Source: an uncultured Anaerococcus sp. (GTDB lineage Bacteria; Bacillota; Clostridia; Tissierellales; Peptoniphilaceae). Taken from it: a DNA stretch of 28,590 nucleotides. Positions 15,358 to 22,589 of the stretch are shown piece after piece. Position 1 is the first letter of the stretch. Each line of letters opens with the position of its first letter. The position numbers and the translations under genes were made by a program. Location: NCBI RefSeq assembly GCF_943908415.1, contig NZ_CALTSY010000026.1, positions 1 through 28,590 on the forward strand, given 5' to 3'. The notes under the pieces were generated by a model that worked only from the letters and a program-made list of their open reading frames with translations, ran no database searches and had not been told where the DNA came from.

Positions 15358-15532
15358 GGAGCTGCTGCAAATCAATAAATATCTATCGTGCCATCATTGG
15401 GGTGCTTTCTGAGAAAGTTTAATGTTTAGACCGCCGGATCATGGAGGCAATTAACCCGTCGGCGGACTGAGATACTTTATTAGAAGGTGCCCGAATGATT
15501 AAGGAAAGATTTATATATTTTGCAAAAGCCCC
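15358..15532. mobile_element. MITE-like palindromic element, copy M1
   Basis: About 175 bp. The ends are GGAGCTGCTGCAAATC and TTTTGCAAAAGCCCC, imperfect terminal inverted repeats that match those of M2 at 27260-27411. It has an internal hairpin, CCGCCGG with TCGGCGG, whose right half is missing from M2. There is no reading frame. Its right end abuts the truncated orfA of an IS3-family element. Confidence 0.8.
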
Positions 15533-15810
15533 TTCTGATTTATCTATATTGTATTACAGATAGTTTAAATTCACTAGTGTATTTATTATTTTTTAGATTC
15601 TTAGATATGCTATCAAACCCTCCTGAGTTATATTTAATGATCCAGTTTTCTAGAGTACTATCAGGTATATTGTATTTATTTGCTATTGCAGGTCGTCCAC
15701 CTGTTTGACCTGATAGGTATTCCAGTACTAATTTAATTTTAAATTCTTTTGTGTATTTTGGCATGAAAAAAACCCCTCCATCCGTATTCCGGATTTTGGG
15801 GTTCAGCTCA
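15533..15810 (-). mobile_element. IS3-family remnant: left end and orfA fragment
   Basis: The outer end is TGAGCTGAACCCC on the minus strand (from 15810), followed by the start of orfA. The element is cut at 15532, where MITE M1 begins; OrfB and the right end are absent. The terminus matches that at 12417 (TGAGCTGAACCC shared), so the same IS family visited this region more than once. Confidence 0.8.
15540..15764 (-). pseudogene. Truncated IS3-family OrfA (helix-turn-helix transposase subunit)
   Basis: From ATG at 15764 it reads MPKYTKEFKIKLVLEYL, then GGRPAIANKYNIPDSTLENW, the helix-turn-helix that binds the IS ends in IS3/IS150-type OrfA. 74 codons remain against a usual 95-170. The frame ends at a chance stop (TAA at 15540-15542) eight bases short of the MITE. 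A longer frame from 15836 starts outside the IS terminus and is not the real start. Confidence 0.75.
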
Positions 15811-15867
15811 TTATTTGTCCTGACCTTCATGATCATTTTTAATAAATTAAATTTTCAAATATAAATT

Positions 15868-17046
15868 TTATTTAAAAACCTCAGCTAGTTTAGTATTTTC
15901 CAATTCTTCGTGATAGAATACTACATTTTTAACATCATTTTGATATTTTATGTCTCCCCAAAGGATACCGCCTACATATTGGTCGCTCATCTTAAATAGC
16001 TTGTAGATATTGCCATCTTTTTCTGCAGACATTTCCTCTATACCTTCTCCTGAAGTTATACCTGCTGAGAAGATCTTTGTATTTCCTATCATTAGTGTTG
16101 AGAATGGTTTTGGTTTTTCGTAGCATTCGTTGCTTCCTGTCATATTGTGACCGGCAATCTTGCCCATTTCTTGGCTAGATGTCCATAATCCTATAGTGAA
16201 TGTACCTATTTGAGCACAGTCTCCAGCTGCAAATACATTTTCTTTTTCAGTTTGTAATGTATCATCTACTATTATGCCACGATCTACTTCTAGTCCTGAG
16301 TTTTTAGCTACTTCTAGATTAGCACGTACACCTGCTTGCACCATGATTGCATCTGCTGGGATTTCGCTTCCATCATCAAGCTTAACTCCTCTTACCTTGC
16401 CATCTTCTACCAATATTTCGCTAGTGTTTTTGCCTGTATAGGTTTTGATACCCATCTCATCATTTAGAGTTTTTTCAAGTTTTTCTGAAAGCTCTTGGTT
16501 AAGTTGGCGAGATAGTAGATAGTCAAAGCTTTCTATAACTGTAACTTCTTTTCCTAATAGTTTTGCAGAATAAGCTGCTTCTAGTCCTAGGATACCACCA
16601 CCTATAACTACTACCTTATCCTTACCATCAACATAGTTTTTAAAGTTCATAAGGTCATCTATAGTTCTTATAGCAAAGACACCTTCGCTATCTATATTTG
16701 TAATTGGTGGGATGAATGGATGAGCACCTGTGGCAAGTAGGGCCTTGCCGTATTCTATCTCTTCTCCATTATCAAGTATAGCAATATTCCTATCTAGGTC
16801 TAGTTTTTCTACAGATGTTTCAAGTCTTTCTTCTATCTTTTTTTCACTATACCAAGGTTGCTTTTTGACATATAGGTCTTCATCATTGAAGTCCTTTGAG
16901 ATCAAGTCAGAAAGTCTAGTTCTCCAATAAGTACTTGGTCTCTCATCTGATAGTATAAGAATTGTAGCATCGGCATCTTTTTTTCTGATTTCTTCTGTTG
17001 CAGAAAGGCCAGCTATACCATTGCCTATTATTAAATAATCGTACAT
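15868..17046 (-). CDS. NAD(P)H-dependent FAD oxidoreductase, NADH:rubredoxin-reductase-like
   Basis: 392 residues from ATG 17046, chosen because AAGAGGTG lies just upstream and because homology starts at YDYLIIGNGIAGLSATE; the frame stays open to 17112 but the extra Lys-rich residues are not family sequence. Two dinucleotide folds are seen: FAD at GNGIAGLS (8-15) and NAD(P)H at VVIGGGILGLEAA. The flavin-closing motif is NVFAAGDCAQIG. No rubredoxin, BFD or rhodanese domain is attached. Length and layout match clostridial NADH:rubredoxin reductase and the reductase part of NirB; in anaerobes it passes electrons to rubredoxin or flavodiiron proteins that remove oxygen. No partner gene is nearby. 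Confidence 0.8.
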   Translation of the reverse strand: MYDYLIIGNGIAGLSATEEIRKKDADATILILSDERPSTYWRTRLSDLISKDFNDEDLYVKKQPWYSEKKIEERLETSVEKLDLDRNIAILDNGEEIEYGKALLATGAHPFIPPITNIDSEGVFAIRTIDDLMNFKNYVDGKDKVVVIGGGILGLEAAYSAKLLGKEVTVIESFDYLLSRQLNQELSEKLEKTLNDEMGIKTYTGKNTSEILVEDGKVRGVKLDDGSEIPADAIMVQAGVRANLEVAKNSGLEVDRGIIVDDTLQTEKENVFAAGDCAQIGTFTIGLWTSSQEMGKIAGHNMTGSNECYEKPKPFSTLMIGNTKIFSAGITSGEGIEEMSAEKDGNIYKLFKMSDQYVGGILWGDIKYQNDVKNVVFYHEELENTKLAEVFK

Positions 17047-17134
17047 ATACACCTCTTTAATCTTTAAATTTATATAATTATTGTCTACCTTAAATTTTAC
17101 CCGTTTTTTCATAATTTACTTGAAAACATAATGG

Positions 17135-17147
17135 TATAATAGCTTTA
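17135..17147 (+). promoter_or_regulatory. Extended -10 promoter giving a probable leaderless mRNA
   Basis: TGGTATAAT is a perfect extended -10 (TATAAT at 17135-17140). Transcription is expected six or seven bases later, at the A of the ATG at 17147. No Shine-Dalgarno can fit between them. Confidence 0.55.
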
Positions 17148-17647
17148 TGAGAAAAGCAAATTTTAAAGATTTAAAAAAAGTAAATATTATTATAGATAAG
17201 GCTAAGGAGTCTCTTAAAAATGATGGGGTAGATCAGTGGCAAAACGGTACACCTAATTTGCCCTTGCTAGGCCAGCAAGTTTCTAGGAATAACTCCTATG
17301 TGTATGAGAAAGATGATGAAGTACTAGCCTACGCCTATCTTTCGCCAGACTATGAGCCTACTTATGCCAGTGTTATGAAATATATGAAGGGCAGGTCTCC
17401 TATTACAGTTCATACATTTTGTGTAGATAAAGATATGGCAGGAAGTGGTATAGCTACTGCATTTTTTGAAGAGATAGAGGATTTTGCAAGGGAAAATGGC
17501 AAGGATTCGATTATGATAGATACCCATGAGGACAACTTTAGGATGAGAGGACTTATAGGAAAGATGGGCTTTTCCTATATAGGACCTATCTATATAGATG
17601 ATAATGGCAAGATCATGCCAAGACTTGCCTATGAACTGATATTATGA
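17147..17647 (+). CDS. GNAT-family N-acetyltransferase
   Basis: 166 residues. The N-terminal portion (MRKANFKDLKKVNIIIDKAK ... DGVDQWQNG) is that of GNAT enzymes that start with an ATG here. The acetyl-CoA-binding segment is VHTFCVDKDMAGSGIATAFF, with an atypical M-A-G-S-G-I-A in place of the canonical Q/R-x-x-G-x-G/A loop. The C-terminal region DTHEDNFRMRGLIGKMGFSY is the conserved strand and helix before the last strand. It acetylates an unknown small molecule or protein N-terminus in the cytoplasm. The promoter is unusually close (see 17135). Its stop overlaps the helicase start (ATGA). Confidence 0.85.
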   Translation: MRKANFKDLKKVNIIIDKAKESLKNDGVDQWQNGTPNLPLLGQQVSRNNSYVYEKDDEVLAYAYLSPDYEPTYASVMKYMKGRSPITVHTFCVDKDMAGSGIATAFFEEIEDFARENGKDSIMIDTHEDNFRMRGLIGKMGFSYIGPIYIDDNGKIMPRLAYELIL

Positions 17648-20199
17648 TTAACCAAGCTCAAAAAAAGGTCATAGAAGAGGCAAAGACCCCAGCAGCTGTC
17701 ATAGCAGGGCCTGGTACTGGCAAGACATTTACTATCGTCAAAAAGGTAGTAGATTTGGTTAAGAACGACCATATCCCAGCCAATAGGATATTGATAACAA
17801 CCTTTACAAAAAAGGCGGCAGCTGAGCTTAATAGTCGTATCTTAACTGAGTTTAAAAAAGAGGGTATAAACACAGACCTAAAAGACCTTAAGGTAGGCAA
17901 CTTTCATTCACTAGCAAATATTTATATAGATAAGTACAAAAAGCTAGACGAGGATTTTTTCAAGTCAAAGGTTATAGACTCCTATACAGAAGGCTACTTG
18001 CTAGAAAGAAATATGTATAGATTTGAAAAGATAGATGGCTTTAAGAAAAACTTTAGGGGCAATAGGATAAGGGCTATCCAGGAAAACTTTGATGATATCA
18101 TCAATAACTTGATGGACTTAGATCTTCTAAAAAAATCAGACAATCCTAAGTATAGATTATCCTATGAGGTTTATATGACTCACCTAGAAGTCCTAAAGGA
18201 AAGTCACTTGATGAACTTCCCACTTATTTTAAAAAAATTTCATGAACTTTTATCTGATAAGATGCTTGGCAAGGAAATTAGAGAGTCTATAGACTTTGTA
18301 ATCATAGATGAGTACCAGGATACTAACTTTATCCAAGAAGAAATAGCCTTTGGCCTTCTAAGAGAGAAAGATATCATGGTCTTTGGAGATGATGACCAGT
18401 CCCTATATAGTTTTAGGGGAGCTGACCCCAAAAACCTATTGGAATTTGACAATACCTGTAAGCGTAAGCTAGGAACTAGGGCCAATATTTATAGGCTAGA
18501 TATAAATTACCGTTCTAATCAAGCCATAATAGATACTGCAAAGACATGGATGGATATTGATATATTTGATAAAAAGGACCTCAAATCCATAGATGAGAGC
18601 AAAAATGAAAACTCTGTAGTAAGGGCTAGGGCGGATAATTTTGAAAATCTATATAAAGTTATAAAGATCCTAAATAAGGACATTGACTTAAAACAAATAG
18701 GATTTTTGTTCCCGACATTAAACAGCGAATATCCTAAGAGCTTACAAGCTTTTTTAGAAAGCAAAGGCATAGCAGTATTAAATATGGGATCTAGCAATTT
18801 TTTTGCTAGGTATGAGATAAGAATTATCATGTATATATTTACAAAGATATTCGCAGCCTATCCAGGCGATCTAGAGGATAATTCCTACCTAAGCTATGAG
18901 CAGAAGCAAAAGCTAGAATATAGGCAGTATTTGGCATCATTATTTGATGATAATAGCTTCAAATCTCAGCAAATGGATAAGATGATATCATACTTTCAAA
19001 GCAAAGAGGATATAAGCCTAAGTGAGATCCTTTATAAGTCCTTTAGTCTAGAAGTCTTAAAAGAGATACTTGATAATAAGCTAGGCAGCCTAGAAAAGGA
19101 TAGGGCCCTTAATAACATAGGGATTTTCACTAGGAAGGTCAGCGAATACGAGGAGCTATTTGATAAAAATGAACCTTCTTACTATATAGAATTTATCTAT
19201 GGTTATATTTTTTATTTTTATAAGACAAATGCTATAAGGGAATTTGAAGAGCTTGACGTTGAATATGAGGCTATCAACTTTATGACCATCCACAACTCCA
19301 AGGGTCTGGAGTTTGATGTTGTTTTTGTATCAGGACTTAATGATTATCCTAGAAAAAATTATCCTAGATTATTATATAGCTTTGCTCAAAAGTCTGTGGA
19401 CAGTGATAGTCCATCTAAGGATTTTTATAGAAAATACTACACAGCCTTTACCAGGGCCAAGAACTTACTTGTCCTATTAGATAATTCTAGAGACTATAGG
19501 CTAGAAAACTTTGCAAATACTCTAAAGGATAGCTCAGTCTTATCTACCATAAATTTTAAAAGATATGAAGAAAAAAGAGACAAGCAGGTCTTAGCCTACA
19601 CTACCGATATAGAGATTTACGAGTCTTGTCCGCTTAAGTATAAGTTTCTTAGAAAGCTAGGCTATAGCTTGCCCAAAACCACAAGGCTAATCTATGGTAG
19701 TCGAGTCCATGAATTAAGTGAATATATATCCCAACATCCAGAAGATAAAAATATAAAGACATTTTTAGAAAGAAATCCTAGCTATCATATACCTATTGTT
19801 AACTTTATAAAAAAGAAATTTGATGTTGATACAATAGAGGCTAATTATAAGCTAGACCGTGATTTTTATATACTCCAGGGAAATATAGATATAATACTTG
19901 CTGATAAGTCAATAATGGATATCAAGACTGGTTCCTTTGATGAGCTTATCCTAAAAAAATATCAAAAACAGCTAATAAGCTATAAGTATCTAATGGAGCT
20001 TAACAATGAGCCTCCTAAAGATCTCTTTCTATATTTTATAGAAAAAGATAAGTTGATAAAAGTAGATGATTCTAGCTTTGATATAGAATACATAGATGAG
20101 ATTGCAAAAAATATTGTGGCAGAGAATATCTATGAAAAAACATCTGATACAAACGAGTGTAAACTCTGTCCTATGAAATATTATTGTGATAGATATTGA
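17644..20199 (+). CDS. UvrD/Rep-type DNA helicase with C-terminal Fe-S PD-(D/E)XK nuclease
   Basis: 851 residues. Superfamily 1A helicase motifs in order: AGPGTGKTFT (Walker A, 21-30), TFTKKAAAEL (Ia), IIDEYQDTN (II), GDDDQSLYSFRGADP (III), INYRSNQAI (IV), MTIHNSKGLEFDVVFVSGL (V) and YTAFTRAKNLLVLL (VI). The last ~200 residues form a RecB-type nuclease: His in GSRVHEL, Asp in GNIDIIL, DIKTGSF, Gln in KQLISYK. Four cysteines (Cys662, then Cys839, Cys842, Cys848, spacing C-x2-C-x5-C) match the [4Fe-4S] site of AddB and Cas4 nucleases. It should unwind and trim duplex DNA ends in repair. A single-chain arrangement, unlike the AddAB pair. ATGA overlap with the acetyltransferase. Confidence 0.9.
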   Translation: MINQAQKKVIEEAKTPAAVIAGPGTGKTFTIVKKVVDLVKNDHIPANRILITTFTKKAAAELNSRILTEFKKEGINTDLKDLKVGNFHSLANIYIDKYKKLDEDFFKSKVIDSYTEGYLLERNMYRFEKIDGFKKNFRGNRIRAIQENFDDIINNLMDLDLLKKSDNPKYRLSYEVYMTHLEVLKESHLMNFPLILKKFHELLSDKMLGKEIRESIDFVIIDEYQDTNFIQEEIAFGLLREKDIMVFGDDDQSLYSFRGADPKNLLEFDNTCKRKLGTRANIYRLDINYRSNQAIIDTAKTWMDIDIFDKKDLKSIDESKNENSVVRARADNFENLYKVIKILNKDIDLKQIGFLFPTLNSEYPKSLQAFLESKGIAVLNMGSSNFFARYEIRIIMYIFTKIFAAYPGDLEDNSYLSYEQKQKLEYRQYLASLFDDNSFKSQQMDKMISYFQSKEDISLSEILYKSFSLEVLKEILDNKLGSLEKDRALNNIGIFTRKVSEYEELFDKNEPSYYIEFIYGYIFYFYKTNAIREFEELDVEYEAINFMTIHNSKGLEFDVVFVSGLNDYPRKNYPRLLYSFAQKSVDSDSPSKDFYRKYYTAFTRAKNLLVLLDNSRDYRLENFANTLKDSSVLSTINFKRYEEKRDKQVLAYTTDIEIYESCPLKYKFLRKLGYSLPKTTRLIYGSRVHELSEYISQHPEDKNIKTFLERNPSYHIPIVNFIKKKFDVDTIEANYKLDRDFYILQGNIDIILADKSIMDIKTGSFDELILKKYQKQLISYKYLMELNNEPPKDLFLYFIEKDKLIKVDDSSFDIEYIDEIAKNIVAENIYEKTSDTNECKLCPMKYYCDRY

Positions 20200-20239
20200 T
20201 TATTATCTACTATGCTATACAATATAGAAAGGTGATAAT

Positions 20240-20566
20240 ATGATAGAAACTCAAATGTTAAAGGGTGTCATAGATGGAGTCATACTCCATATTATAAAGA
20301 ACAATGAGACTTATGGATATGAGATAGTTGAAGAATTAAAACGTAATGGTTTCTATACTATGACTGAAGGAACAGTATATCCAATTTTGCAAAGACTTAC
20401 TAAAAAAGGTTATATATTGGGTGGCTACAAAAAATCAGAGATAGGACCAAGGCGAAAGTACTACTATATTACAGCAAAGGGAAGTGAGTATCTTAGTACT
20501 TTTTACGAGTCTTATGAGGAGCTTAACCAAGCAGTATATAAAATAATAGACAGGGGAAATAGATGA
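20240..20566 (+). CDS. PadR-family transcriptional regulator
   Basis: 108 residues, the short PadR form. The winged helix is clear: LKGVIDGVILHIIKNNETYG, then GYEIVEEL, the recognition helix TEGTVYPILQRLTKKGYI and the wing GPRRKYYYIT. A C-terminal helix (EYLSTFYESYEELNQAVYKI) serves dimerisation. AAAGGTG lies before the ATG. It overlaps the pseudouridine synthase by four bases (ATGA). PadR regulators often control an adjacent transporter or their own operon; here there is no transporter, so its target is unknown. Confidence 0.88.
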   Translation: MIETQMLKGVIDGVILHIIKNNETYGYEIVEELKRNGFYTMTEGTVYPILQRLTKKGYILGGYKKSEIGPRRKYYYITAKGSEYLSTFYESYEELNQAVYKIIDRGNR

Positions 20567-21261
20567 GAGTAGATAAGATGATAGGCAATGCAAGGCTTGA
20601 TACTAGACGAAATATCAAGCGTAATGCAAAAAAGGGAGCACTTATTATAAATGATGAGATTGTAAAAGATACATCAACCCAAGTAGATCCTAATGTAGAC
20701 GAAGTGTTTTATATGGGAGAATTTGTAGAATACTTTGAAAATATTTATCTAATGATGAATAAGCCAGCAGGCTACCTATCTGCAACAACAGATGAAGAAG
20801 CTACTGTAATAGACTTATTAGATGATTTCTATAAGACTCTTGACCTATCTATAGCAGGTAGACTCGATAAAGATACGACTGGACTTTTGCTATTATCAAC
20901 AGATGGCAAATTTATCCATAAGATAACAAGTCCTAATTCAAATATAGAAAAGACATATGAAGTAGAAACAAGAGACACTATAGATGAGTCTTTGATAGAA
21001 GAATTTGAAAAAGGGGTAGACATATCTGAGGATAATTACATAGCTCGCCCAGCCAAGCTTGAGATTATTGATGATAAGAAAGCTATAGTAAAGGTAACAG
21101 AAGGCAAGTTTCACCTAGTAAAGAGACTATTTTCAAACTTAGGCAATGAAGTAATAAGCTTAAAAAGGATAGCTATTGGAGAATTAAAACTAGATCCGTT
21201 CTTAAACGAAGGAACTTATAAAGAGCTAACAGAAGAAGAGTTAGCCTTATTTGAAGATTAA
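20563..21261 (+). CDS. rsuA: RsuA/RluB-type rRNA pseudouridine synthase
   Basis: 232 residues. An N-terminal S4-like RNA-binding region (MRVDKMIGNARLDTRRNIKR ... KKGALIIND) is followed by the catalytic domain: MMNKPAGYLSAT, the active-site motif GRLDKDTTGLLLLSTDG (catalytic Asp in R-L-D), and the last motif VTEGKFHLVKRLFSNLGNEV. The size and the KPAG-Y-LSAT segment fit RsuA, which makes pseudouridine 516 in 16S rRNA; RluB or RluE cannot be excluded. Its start overlaps the PadR stop. The next gene follows after 23 bases. Confidence 0.85.
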   Translation: MRVDKMIGNARLDTRRNIKRNAKKGALIINDEIVKDTSTQVDPNVDEVFYMGEFVEYFENIYLMMNKPAGYLSATTDEEATVIDLLDDFYKTLDLSIAGRLDKDTTGLLLLSTDGKFIHKITSPNSNIEKTYEVETRDTIDESLIEEFEKGVDISEDNYIARPAKLEIIDDKKAIVKVTEGKFHLVKRLFSNLGNEVISLKRIAIGELKLDPFLNEGTYKELTEEELALFED

Positions 21262-21284
21262 CCATTGAGGGTAAAGGAAGATAT

Positions 21285-21881
21285 ATGTATAAAAAATTAA
21301 TAAAGCCAGTCTTAGACTTTCTATTTAGCTTAATACTTATAATTATCCTCAGTCCTTTATTTTTAATTATAGCAATTGTTTCTAAAATTTATGAACCAAG
21401 TGGCACTGTGCTTTTTAGGCAGCAAAGGGCAGGAGAATATAACAAACCCTTCTTATGTTATAAGTTTAGATCTATGAAGATGACAGCGCCAAAAAACGCT
21501 TCCACATGGGAGCTAGAACATCCAGAAGAATTTATAACTCCTCTAGGCAAATTCCTGCGAAAAACAAGCCTAGATGAGCTTCCTCAACTTATCAATATCC
21601 TAAAAGGAGATATGAGCTTTATAGGTCCTAGACCAGTTATCTTAAAGGAAAAAGAACTTCTAGACCTTAGGAAAGCCAATGGAGCGTACTCAGCAAAGCC
21701 TGGAATTACAGGGCTTTCTCAAATATCAGGCAGGGACAATCTTCCACCAAAAGAAAAGGCTCATACAGATGGTCTATATGCCAAAGATATCAGTTTTTTA
21801 AATGATACAAAGATATTATTTAAGACAATACCTAAGGTAATACTTGGAGATGGAGTAACAGAAGGTAAGCAAAATTTCTAG
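21285..21881 (+). CDS. Polyisoprenyl-phosphate sugar-1-phosphate transferase (small monotopic form)
   Basis: 198 residues, the size of PglC/WcaJ-C-type enzymes with only the catalytic domain. One hydrophobic N-terminal segment (about 10-32) forms the re-entrant helix in the membrane. Conserved family sequences: LFRQQRAGEYNKPF, YKFRSMKMTAP, LRKTSLDELPQLINILKGDM (with the catalytic Asp-Glu pair), FIGPRPV and PGITGLSQISGRD. It starts glycan building on undecaprenyl phosphate. No other glycosyltransferase genes follow in this window. AAAGGAAG before the ATG; the sugar is unknown. Confidence 0.88.
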   Translation: MYKKLIKPVLDFLFSLILIIILSPLFLIIAIVSKIYEPSGTVLFRQQRAGEYNKPFLCYKFRSMKMTAPKNASTWELEHPEEFITPLGKFLRKTSLDELPQLINILKGDMSFIGPRPVILKEKELLDLRKANGAYSAKPGITGLSQISGRDNLPPKEKAHTDGLYAKDISFLNDTKILFKTIPKVILGDGVTEGKQNF

Positions 21882-21901
21882 AAAAAATCTAGGGAAAAGA
21901 T

Positions 21902-21930
21902 TTGCAAAAGTATAAAAATTGTGATAAAGT
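21902..21930 (+). promoter_or_regulatory. Promoter of the glycerol operon
   Basis: TTGCAA at 21902-21907, a 17-base spacer, then TGATAAAGT, an extended -10 at 21922-21930. Transcription would begin near 21937, about 20 bases before the leader hairpin. Confidence 0.5.
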
Positions 21931-21954
21931 GTATATATAAATAATATAAGTGAT

Positions 21955-21990
21955 GAGAACGAGCCGATTCAGTAACAACAGGCTCGTTTT
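21955..21990 (+). promoter_or_regulatory. Leader terminator of the glp operon, probable GlpP antitermination site
   Basis: AACGAGCC (21958-21965) pairs with GGCTCGTT and is followed by TTTTGT, an intrinsic terminator placed between promoter and glpP. It begins with GAGAACGAG, a motif repeated as GAGAAAGAG ahead of the second leader (24105). In Bacillus, GlpP bound to glycerol-3-phosphate lets polymerase pass a terminator of this kind in glpFK and glpD leaders. Confidence 0.65.
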
Positions 21991-22010
21991 GTCCTTTTAT
22001 TGGAGGTTTT

Positions 22011-22580
22011 ATGAACAGGGAAAGTATTTTCGAAGAACTTTATAGCAACCCAGTGATCATGGCGATAAAAAATAATAAGGATTTTAGAAAATGCTTGGAA
22101 TGCGATAACAAGATTGTCTTTGTTCTTTATGGGACTATCGAAACGATTCCAACCATAGTTAAAAAGCTTAAAGAAAAAGATAAGATTGTTATAGTCCATG
22201 AGGACCTCATAGAGGGTCTATCAAGCTCTAGCTACTCTGCAAGTTTTATAAAAAAATATACAGATGCTGATGGAATTATTTCAACCAAGCCTTCAAATGT
22301 AATGTATGCTAGAAAACTTGGACTTTTTGCTGTATTAAGATTTTTTGTAATTGATAGCTTAAGTTTTGAAAATATGAAAGAAACTATAAAAGATGTCAAT
22401 TGTGATGTCATTGAAATGCTTCCAGGAATATTACCTAACCAAATAAAGGATATAAAAAAGAGAACCAATATACCAATAGTAGCTGGTGGACTTATATCTA
22501 CAAAAGAAGAAGTAGTAGAAGCCTTAAACTCAGATGCTGTTGCAATCTCATCATCTAATTATAATGTATGGCTTATGTAG
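22011..22580 (+). CDS. glpP: Glycerol uptake operon antiterminator GlpP
   Basis: 189 residues, the normal length. GlpP folds as a small TIM-like barrel: repeated strand-helix units such as KIVFVLYGTIETIPTIVKKL, IVIVHEDLIEGLSSS, DGIISTKPSNVMYARK, DVIEMLPGILP and PIVAGGLISTKEEVVEA, the last being the phosphate-binding loop (AGGLI). It binds glycerol-3-phosphate and the leader RNA to prevent premature termination. GGAGG lies before the ATG. It heads the operon and sits immediately behind the leader terminator at 21955, so it probably controls its own expression. Confidence 0.9.
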   Translation: MNRESIFEELYSNPVIMAIKNNKDFRKCLECDNKIVFVLYGTIETIPTIVKKLKEKDKIVIVHEDLIEGLSSSSYSASFIKKYTDADGIISTKPSNVMYARKLGLFAVLRFFVIDSLSFENMKETIKDVNCDVIEMLPGILPNQIKDIKKRTNIPIVAGGLISTKEEVVEALNSDAVAISSSNYNVWLM

Positions 22581-22589
22581 GAGGATATT

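Noticed and set aside
15765..15836. N-terminal extension of OrfA outside the IS end
   Set aside because: It starts beyond the TGAGCTGAACCCC terminus at 15810, so it is chance reading through flanking DNA.
17047..17112. Longer N-terminus of the flavoprotein reductase from 17112
   Set aside because: The FAD motif normally begins at the third or fourth residue; ATG 17046 is preceded by AAGAGGTG, and the upstream residues are Lys-rich filler.
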